Shown piece by piece: positions 51,580 to 60,000 of a stretch of 60,000 nt of DNA. The position numbers were made by a program, and so were the translations under genes. Under the pieces are notes generated by a model. The model was not told the DNA's origin. It made no database searches and saw only the letters and a program-made list of their open reading frames with translations. Source of the stretch: Tubiluchus corallicola (taxonomy: Eukaryota > Priapulida > Priapulimorpha > Priapulimorphida > Tubiluchidae); the NCBI GenBank assembly GCA_030141605.1, contig JAQGDQ010000086.1, forward strand, positions 431,418 to 491,417. The letters run 5' to 3'. Positions within the stretch are counted from its first letter, which is position 1. The number at the start of each line of letters is the position of its first letter.

Positions 51580-54500
51580 TATTAATAAAAAATGACTGTA
51601 GAAATGTGCGGAATGGCAATGACGAGATAATGATGACGATGACAACGACATTTTATAAACACAACAAAAATCCTGCTTAATATATCATAAAAAACAACAA
51701 AAAATTAAACAGTAGGAAAAACAAAAGACATAATAATTACTGCAGAACAAGTCACGGCTGAGACTTTACCATTCAGATATAATCCTTACTTTCACTTGCA
51801 AATGAACTGTGAAAAAAACAAAAAAATTCATGCTCCAATTGGGAAATCTGACTGTTCTCGAGATAAGCTTCGACTAGCTTGGAAAAATCAAACACGTAGG
51901 CTTGCACACAGAAAACAGGCTAGTTATATCTTGCTGGTGCTATTAATCGGACCAATAATTCACAAAATAAGCAACAAAGTTTTGAGACTTTTATAGATAA
52001 CAAAAGCATTGATATACATCACACCATGCCATGCCCCACTTGACAGTCATATGGTTTTATGAGAATCAGTAGCTTCCATAAAAGTAGAACAAATTTAGAA
52101 GTAGTCTAGAAATTTAGAATTTGTTGATTTATTAAGTGCTTCAAAGTGGAATGTGCCAATAATGTGCTAGGACGGGTTTGACTATTACAGAGAAAACTGA
52201 ACTGGAATAGTAGATTGGACTAATTGGGCTGCACTTGTAAGGAGTGGATTAGGCTGGATTGGAATGGACTGAACAATACGGGATGTGATTTACTATTATT
52301 ATAAGGCATTTATTAGTTTAGAAAATCTGAAAAATTTATTGCACATACAGTCGAAGACATAAAGCCCATTATTTGAAGGGACACGTTTTTTAGACGATAA
52401 TGTAAAAAAATATTGAACATGATGATACTCTCGAAATGAATTAAGATACAGTGACAGAATATGAGGCGGATGTGTGGTGAAGGACTTAAGGGAATTTGGG
52501 TAGTGACGAACCAGATCTCACTACACATTGGAAGTTTTGGACGGTAAAATAGCAGTCTGCAAAACTTTACTGCACATAACGGGCTGCACTGATGGGAATT
52601 CCAGTTACAATTAACCAGCAACATTCCAAAACCTATTTACCAAGCTTTTGATTACTGGCTTTTGTAAACAAGTGAAGATGATGGTCTCCTGTGGTATTTT
52701 CGCGTATGTCTCTCAGCACGTCATCTATTATTTATCTATCTTTTCCAAGTTAGTTTCACAATACATGCAAAATAATAAAGCCAGCGCTCTCGTATAAATA
52801 ATGAAATGTAATTTTGCTTGCAGCGTATGCAGTTATTATCAACTGAATCGATGCCTTTGTTGCGTTATGCGAGTACCTATTCTAATTAATGTCGCCTGAA
52901 TGGGTGGCTTCGCTACAGATAATGGCCTAGTAGCGCAATGAAGCCATGCAATCCAGACTGCCTACGTTGTAGTAAGGTTTGTCTTCATTTTTATCTTTAC
53001 AGGAAACCACAAAGCCCTAGATACAGGTAAGGATCTTGTGGCTAACGAGAAGGAAAATAGCTCCTAAAATTCCCATCAGGACGGATGATTAGGCTCTCCT
53101 ACACGACTGTTGGGAGTCACTTGGTATCATTCAATCTTAATACAGGAAGAAATAAGATGTGCTTCAGTCGAATTTAGTAAATTACTAGAACGACTATGAC
53201 GTGAAATGAATTAAGAATAAAGGCTATTATCTTCACAAACGGTCAAATATCCAGTTACTCAAAAAATCGCACACTTCTAAGAAAATCAGTACGAGCTTCC
53301 CTTTTTTCTCATTATTTCCCTCATTCTAAACTTTTCTTCACCTACACATAATTGGCTTGTTGTTCCTTGCACGTGACACTACATGTAACTTTAACCATAA
53401 CATAACAACCACTAAATCTATAAACTTGTAACTTTCTCACCCAAAATCTTATGTACAGTAATATCAAGCACTGAAATTTAATTTTGTAGAGCACTTGCTT
53501 CTAATATTATTGTAATACAAACTTCGAATAGCATATTTTTTTCTGCACAAACCGATACATATATAATACATTTGTACAAGATTTAGCTTTTTCTATAATC
53601 AATTGCTGACCAGTTGACTTACAAGAAAGCCCAATTATCTGTTTTCCAATGAAAGAAAATAAATTGAAGCCATCTTTTGACCACAAATTAAAGCACGTGT
53701 AGAGTCAAACTTTGCAATTAATTTAATGAGCGTCCATAACCAGTTTTACCTGAACTACGCTTATCTGATCTTCGATTGAAAAATGCAGCATACAAAATTT
53801 TTTCGTGAAGAGAGACGTTACAACTCTTTTCTGCCAAATTCCTGATAAGCTAAAGTGTTGAGCCATCAATTACAGTCAGTCTATCTGTCTCATCCGTCTC
53901 TTTTCTAAACAAATGCGAAAGAATTAATCGAACAGAACTAAACCTGTCAGCCTCAGCAATCGAAGAAAGATCAGTACAGCTTCGGCAAATGGTCAGGATT
54001 CGTCAGTGACGTCACAACGATTCAGGCTTCTCTGGGGGATCGGTCAAATACCTACTATGACGCAAATTGGTACTTGACGAAGTTCTGATTACTTTTAAGC
54101 TTGGCAACCAAGTCCCATGTGTACAATTTACAGAAACGAACAAAGAGTGAAGCCATCTCTTCCTATCTGTCGCTGTGAACGACCGAAAATCATAAAAAAA
54201 TTACATTTAATTTGCATTTAGATTAATAACCTGTAAAACCGCTGTTACTGTAGTAGATATGACTTCTATCTATATGTTACCTATTCTAAAAATGGGCTTA
54301 ACCTAACAGTGAACAGCTTGCTCTAGCTTTGCTATGTTCTGTACTACTAGTTGGCTGTTACAAGACGTTACATGCAGACATCTTTTTACTTATATTTCTG
54401 TTGAAACTCCTACATCAATGAACGTTTAAAGTATATCGTATTGTTATACCACAAAATTGGTAGCAGAGAGTAATTTGCTGCTAATCAAAGGGCTGACGTT

Positions 54501-55619
54501 ACTTGATTGCAGTCTATCGTCTACTCGCTAGAAATCTGTCTACCGGGTAAATAATTTCGAGCATTTTCGTAATAACTAATTATCGTCATTACTTCTTGTG
54601 GTCAAAGAGTTGCAAGTAGGTTGACACGTGACAGCAGCGAACGTTCGTGGTGCATAAACTGTTATAGCTTTTGTCAACAGGACACTATCTCGACTCCCCT
54701 TGCCTCTCTTCCTCCTGCGCTTTTTCTCGTTGTCATTCCGCTCTTCCTATACTCCCAGTTCCTGCTCTACACACTTATTAACAACTAACACGCTAAATAA
54801 TTAGTCCCAGACTATCAGAACTCGCAATTTCCTCATCTGTCAACAGTTGAAAAACTGTGTCAAGCCTTCAATATTTGATCTATCCGGGATTAGTGTCAAT
54901 TTCCCAATGAAACAGATCCGCGAAAAAAATGCAGGAATTTCGGGAAAGTTGGAGAGAGGCGTATTAAGAGTGAAATATCTGCGGTGTTCCTTTACACCTC
55001 GCTGTACAGAGTAATTCAAAATAAATATTCAACTCAGTCATTGTGTTTGGGGCTACAAAGCTGGTCGATTTGCCCAATGAACTCGTGCATTAAAATCGGG
55101 AGGTAATTGGTGGACTTCGTGACGTTTCGTAAACACCACGTGGCTTTATGCACGTGCTGCTCAGGCTAATTCAAACTTCTGCACATGCAAAAATATCAAA
55201 AAATTAGCTATCCATTTTTTCCGTAAAACATACTTTTGACGGAAATTGGCAGTGCACCACTTTTCTTCATCCGATGAATGACGTCATTGGTGGAAGAATG
55301 GTCGTTCAAAATGGAAGCACCCAAGCGTGAAAGACTGATTTTATCAATTATACGGGGCGCTTGTCACACTTTCATTACCAAATCTTTCAAACACTTTTTG
55401 CGAGCACTGAAATAGGGCCTAACCTCCCAGGAGGCTTGGCCTTTCCTTTAATGGCTTGGCTGGAGAGTTCATCATCACTAGTCAACTGGCTTACCCGGTC
55501 AATATTAGTCCATCGGTCAACAAATAACTATTACAGATTTATGTTTGTTTATAGTCTGGTTCTGTGTCAGCGATATACAGTTAACAATAGTTCGCTAATG
55601 ACGGTATGAATAATCAGCA

Positions 55620-56250
55620 GAATTAATAATAAAGGACAATGAATCTAGACTGATTTCCAAAATTAAGAGACTAATGACAAAAATAGTTACTGCGTCTAAA
55701 CCTTAGAGATGCAAAAGCGTTTCTGATAATCATAGATTAAAACTTAACTAATGGCAGGCGAGCCCAACTATTGATGACCTCACAAACTAACATAATTTTC
55801 AACAGCAAAAATGTTCCACGAGCGTGTTGCATTTGTTTGTGAAAACGAAAATTGAAAAATTGTGCTACTGTAAGATATTTAGTGTGTTTTACTAAAAGTA
55901 CGCAGTTTTAAGATAAAAAATCAAATTTCAAATTTACCGCTGTGATCACGCATGAGCAGTTGAACGCGTGTAGTTCCTCGCAAACTAACGCATCTGAACT
56001 GAGAGGTACAGCAACCTGTTTTTGTGCAATGGGTTTCCGAAATGCAGGTGCCAGTGCCCGTCTAACTAGCGAATGGCGAAATGCATACAACAGTGAAGAA
56101 ATAATGGTACGAAAGCGAAATTTTGTTTGTGTGGTAAACTTTGTTTCACGTAAACTATTTTTCTAAAGAAAGAGTGTTTCCTTTCAATATTTTAAAGAGT
56201 ACATTGTCTTGATCAACAGTTTAAGATTGAGTCCGGTTTTGTATTAAGGA
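55620..56250 (+). mobile_element. MITE family A, copy at 55.6-56.2 kb
   Basis: It shares GCGAGCCCAACTATTGATGA-like text, AATGTTCCACGAGCGTGTTG, TGAACTGAGAGGTACAGCAA and CCGAAATGCAGGTGCCAGTG then CCCGTCTAACTAGC with the 21760 copy. Terminal repeats are worn. Confidence 0.65.
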
Positions 56251-57424
56251 AAAAACGCCTCCAATGTTTCACTTTTCTGAAAATTGATACCAATCTATTA
56301 TAAGAATGCAGATAAGATTCAAAACAAAAGTACGAACGAAAGAACACTTGCTGTTTAATACTTGACTGACATTATCATAAAGAAGTAAATGAATTTCAAA
56401 TTGTGACCAATACGACATCTGTCAGTCGTTCAAATTGGTAAGGGTGAACGAACGCTCAAATTCGATTCGATTCGAATTCGTCTTTTGGTAGAGAATACAC
56501 AGTTTTTCGTTTGCCCCTACAAATTGCAGACCTGGAAGAAGGTGCAACAAGACATGCAAGAATGTCAAGTTCACATTGTAGCTGCCTAGTTTCTTCGGCA
56601 GGCAACACAGATTTTACTCAAACCTATTTTTAGGGCAGCGCCGAGGATTCTGCTGCTTTCTTTTCACCCTGATTATTTACGTTGTTTACTCTTTTCACCC
56701 GAAACTGTTTTTGCAGACTCGCTTAGCTACAGCTCCGCGAGTTATTTTGTGTTTTCTCTGCGAACAGCGCTGCAAGTTATTTTGTGTTTTCTTTGCGTTC
56801 ATTCCGCCTCTGCAGAGCCTGGCAGACGATGCATTTAGCAGCGCAAATGTTACTGTAAACTATAACTGGCTTCAGCTTCGGCTAGTGTACCAACCGATGC
56901 GGGCGTCGTAGAGCCTTGCCGAGCGCGGAAGCCAAAACTGACTTCTCTCTCTACAACTTTCTGCTGTACGGAAGTTTATAATTACATATTAAACATGTGA
57001 TTTTGCAACGGCAAAGACCTTTGTACGAAAACCGGGCTTCGTCTCCTACACATATGGAAGTATACAAATTTTGTACCTAACAGGCTTGTAAGGCCCTTTC
57101 CCCTACGACTGACGTTATTAATGCCCAACATGGTTTTCCTTTTTTCTACCAAATGTACTTACGGGAACTTAACTGTAGCAAAACATGACTTCTTTCTTCT
57201 ACAAGACTGGAGATACGCTCTCAAACCCGTAAAAGCTTAGTGGTATTAATTTATTGACTTCATTTTTCTGCATTTTTCTACGAAAGTCAGACTAAATACG
57301 GCCCTTTTCCATGTTCTTTCTTATAAAACCATAACTTCTGTTTGCCAAAAACGATGGAAGCTATCGCATTAAGCACGCCTCTTTATTGCAAAACGACGGA
57401 AGGAATTAAACCAGACTTCTTTTT

Positions 57425-57525
57425 CCAAGCATCATTCCCCCTTTCGTATCTCTCTCTCACACACACACTCCCTCCCTCCCCCTCTCTCTCTCCTTTCCCT
57501 CTTCTTATCCCGCTTTCAAGTCTTT
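57425..57525. repeat. CT-rich low-complexity tract
   Basis: Run of CTCTCTC and CCCTCC type. Confidence 0.85.
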
Positions 57526-59269
57526 TAAGTCTTCTAAGACAACTGCTAATTCGAAGAGAAAGCTAATTGCGCTAATGAAATCGAGTAATTAATAATCCCG
57601 AAAAATATAACTTTTTAGTAAGATTGGCTTCAGGAATTACTCGGCGAAATTCCCGAACGTGCGTCATAATTATATAGAAAAAGCAGTGGGTTTTAATTCA
57701 GTAAATCCCTTTCCAAACTGACTAGAGAACAGAGCAAAAGTTCAGCGTCTCATTCTACCCAAACCAGCGGAAGTACGACGACGCTGCTCAGAAAAATGTC
57801 AATTATTTTGCTATAAGTTCGGTTTTATGAGCCACATGTGTTGTAGGGTTATTGATTTTCTTTGTCAATAAGAGAATTTTCCTGTTCCTTTATATTTATA
57901 TTTATATTTATTGTATGCAATGCTAAGGCGTACCACTTCCTTGTTTGGAGTCGACTCGGACACTGATCTAGTAATTGCTGTCGATCCATCCGCACACCAG
58001 AAATGTCCCTTGGTAAAAAAGCTTCCTAGTTTAGTGAAGCATTAGCTGTTAAAAATATAATAAAAAAGCTGATACTCGCAGTAACTCACTGGCAGTCATT
58101 CAGTAAACTCTCTGACTAGGTCGCTCTCTTGAACTGCCTTTAAGTTTGGCAAACTTGGCTCATTGGAAGAAGTTGTCTCTCAGCACATATCTTTTATCAT
58201 TGTATGGTATTTGGAACAGTGAAGTTAGAAAAGTGAGCCATCTTAAAATAAACACGTCGAACACAAAACCTGCTGAACAATGCTTTTTCTCACAACGCAA
58301 TGTACTGCCAAACGATGGTCACAGAGAACAGTAACCAAGAGCTACAATAACAAATGGAACTACCCACGTCAAGGTCACTGTGCAGTGGAATTTGGCAAGG
58401 AGGAGAGGTGGCCGTTCGACACGATGACATGTTGCCAGGCAGAACCTGGGGCAATGGTAAGTTAAGTTACCAGAGAACATCTCTTCTCGCGTCCACGGAT
58501 TTCTATTTTCGACAAGTGGTAACTGACTGTCCCAAGAGAAATGAATTCACTGACAAAATTTCAAAATTAGTTTAGCGGCTTCATCCACGTTCAGAGAAAC
58601 ACATGAGACGTGTTCACAATAGTTCTTATCAGGGAGAGTAATTGGCTTCGTGCGAGTTTAACCTTAACCTTGGCATATAAGTCACTTTTCCGTACATTAA
58701 AGGAAAACCGACGATTGATTAGACTCAATCTGACTTTAATTTACTGTCCAAGCAATACATTTTCTTGCATATAAAAGTTAGCAATTGTTTCTAATATTTG
58801 AATAATTACCGTGGACAGTTAATTAACGGGAACCGAACACAGCTATAGGTTACGTCACAAACTAACCACAGTTTCGGCAATGGTAGGCATCTTCTGTGTG
58901 CGTCGAGCATGTCTGCATAAGCGAAGATTGCTATAAGATGCTGATATGATGTAACGAAAATGAGCTTTTCGACACATTGATGTCACACACGAACACGGCA
59001 GTTCACGATCGTGCTTATCACGGTGCTGCGCCTATTTGTCGGCCACGCGAATGAGACAAAAGGCACCATTGGCAGACTAAGTGGATTTGCTCAACCGCGC
59101 GCAGCTTTGAAAGTTTAACAAAATTTAACCATCAGAGGCAATTATTATTTAACCTAAAATCTGATTTAAAAAGCTATTGCAGTTTTCAGTACTTTAGAGC
59201 ATACTTTATTTTTAGTTTATCCAGTCATTTTAAACAAGTCACCTGATTGCATGGAATAAAAACATGGGG

Positions 59270-59345
59270 AACAATTTACGCACTTGTTGGAATCGAACTC
59301 TGAGTTAAGGCATTACGGTTTCTGTGCTCAATCTGGCAGACATGC
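59270..59345 (-). mobile_element. Possible tRNA-like SINE fragment
   Basis: On the minus strand GAGTTCGATTCC resembles a B box, preceded by TGCCAGATTGAGCACAG that could be a worn A box. No foldable tRNA. Confidence 0.3.
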
Positions 59346-59739
59346 ATCTAATCTCTGAAAGTATTTTACGGTTTGCTGTGGCGAACACATAATCTGATTA
59401 GGGTGAAACAGCAAACTATAGGCGTGGTGGAGATGTAAATATTTTCCTATTATATAGCCTCTATTGGCGAGAAATCCAATGGGCTTCGGGAGGTAATGGC
59501 TCTCTTATTGGCTTCAGGAAGTAATGGTGCTTTATTGGACCGCAAGAAGAAAATACAAGCACTGCGAGATTCCAGCTCAGATAGGTTAGAGTTATTGCTG
59601 GGAAAAATCAAAAACAGACCAGAGACAAAATGCTATACAGAATAACAAGCAAACTGGTGGAGCCAACAGAGTGTAGAGACCACAGTAGGGGCGCTGATAT
59701 CGGCACAAAGAAAACATGGAGCATATCACAGAGGAAACG

Positions 59740-59945
59740 AGGAAGGAGACATCGAAAAAAATAACAAAGAAAGAGGAGAGAAACAGAAAGGAACGAAGAT
59801 GAGGGGCGAAAGAGTGTGAAGGGGAGAGAGAGAGAGGGAGGGAGGGAGAGAGAGGGCGAGAGAGAGTGTGTGTGAGAGAGAGAGAGGGAAGGAGGAAAAG
59901 AGGGGAGAGAGAAAGGGAGAGGGAGGAACAAAAAGAGTGAGAAGA
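59740..59945. repeat. GA-rich low-complexity tract
   Basis: Long purine run of GAGAGAGGGAGGGAGGGAGA type. The minus-strand 123-codon open frame (Ser/Leu/Pro) comes from it. Confidence 0.9.
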
Positions 59946-60000
59946 CGAGATTCAAATTATTAGGCCCGTGAGTAGCCATGTTTTTGCACAGAGGAGGAAA

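Larger units (their letters stand above)
48569..60000. other. Upstream region without recognised coding sequence
   Basis: I searched the minus strand next to possible donors (for example near 48615, 53625, 55490 and 57160) for the S0 helix and S0-S1 linker exon and found none. It carries the elements at 51084-51579 and 55670-56245 and low-complexity tracts. Short open frames on both strands show no domain. Confidence 0.45.

Noticed and set aside
53620-53700. Possible slo S0 exon before a GTAAGT on the minus strand (WAF text)
   Set aside because: The frame has no acceptor that gives a membrane helix of S0 type, and the surrounding residues do not match the family.
58280-58575. Plus-strand frames ending near a GTAAGT at 58458 that could be a first exon
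   Set aside because: No recognised protein, no partner exon, no promoter evidence; the single donor-like motif is not enough.
59608-59979. 123-codon minus-strand frame
   Set aside because: Mostly GA-rich low-complexity sequence; no conserved domain.

Overview
This is a stretch of an animal nuclear genome: AT-rich, intron-dominated and full of repeats, with one recognisable protein gene. On the minus strand, between 48568 and 13021, I reconstructed 13 exons (12 positions in the transcript, one of them duplicated) of a large-conductance calcium- and voltage-activated potassium channel, the slo / KCNMA1 (BK) family. Every exon is bounded by AG and GT splice signals, the phases of consecutive exons agree, and the joined translation runs without a stop from the end of the S0-S1 linker through S1-S6, the pore with its TVGYGD filter, and RCK1 up to its C-terminal end (about 450 residues). 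The residues look more like those of protostome slo than the vertebrate protein, so I infer a non-vertebrate animal, probably a protostome. I cannot name the phylum.

Layout, in transcript order (right to left). 60000-48569: no coding sequence recognised; the 5' exons with S0 are probably beyond the window. 48568-48507: S1-proximal exon. 43026-42293: two alternative versions of the exon encoding the extracellular segment and S1, 537 bp apart. 35015-33589: S2 to S4. 30662-30492: pore. 27662-13021: S6 end and the RCK1 gating-ring domain in seven exons. 13020-1: no further slo exon found; this is probably the start of a very long intron before the RCK1-RCK2 linker.

The most interesting feature is the pair of S1 exons. 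They have the same entry and exit phases, so either one alone keeps the frame. Including both, or neither, meets a stop codon within three codons. This is the signature of mutually exclusive splicing. The two versions keep the S1 helix nearly unchanged but differ in charge in the extracellular loop in front of it.

The introns hold about 41 copies of a 32-bp minisatellite open in all three minus-strand frames, at least five families of non-autonomous DNA transposons with visible terminal inverted repeats, tRNA-derived SINE-like elements, LINE 3' fragments, several tandem duplications, microsatellites, a short telomere-like tract, and a coding-like minus-strand block (19445-18902) that may be a nested gene or a decayed retrocopy. 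No rRNA, CRISPR or intact transposase gene was seen, and no convincing functional tRNA gene.
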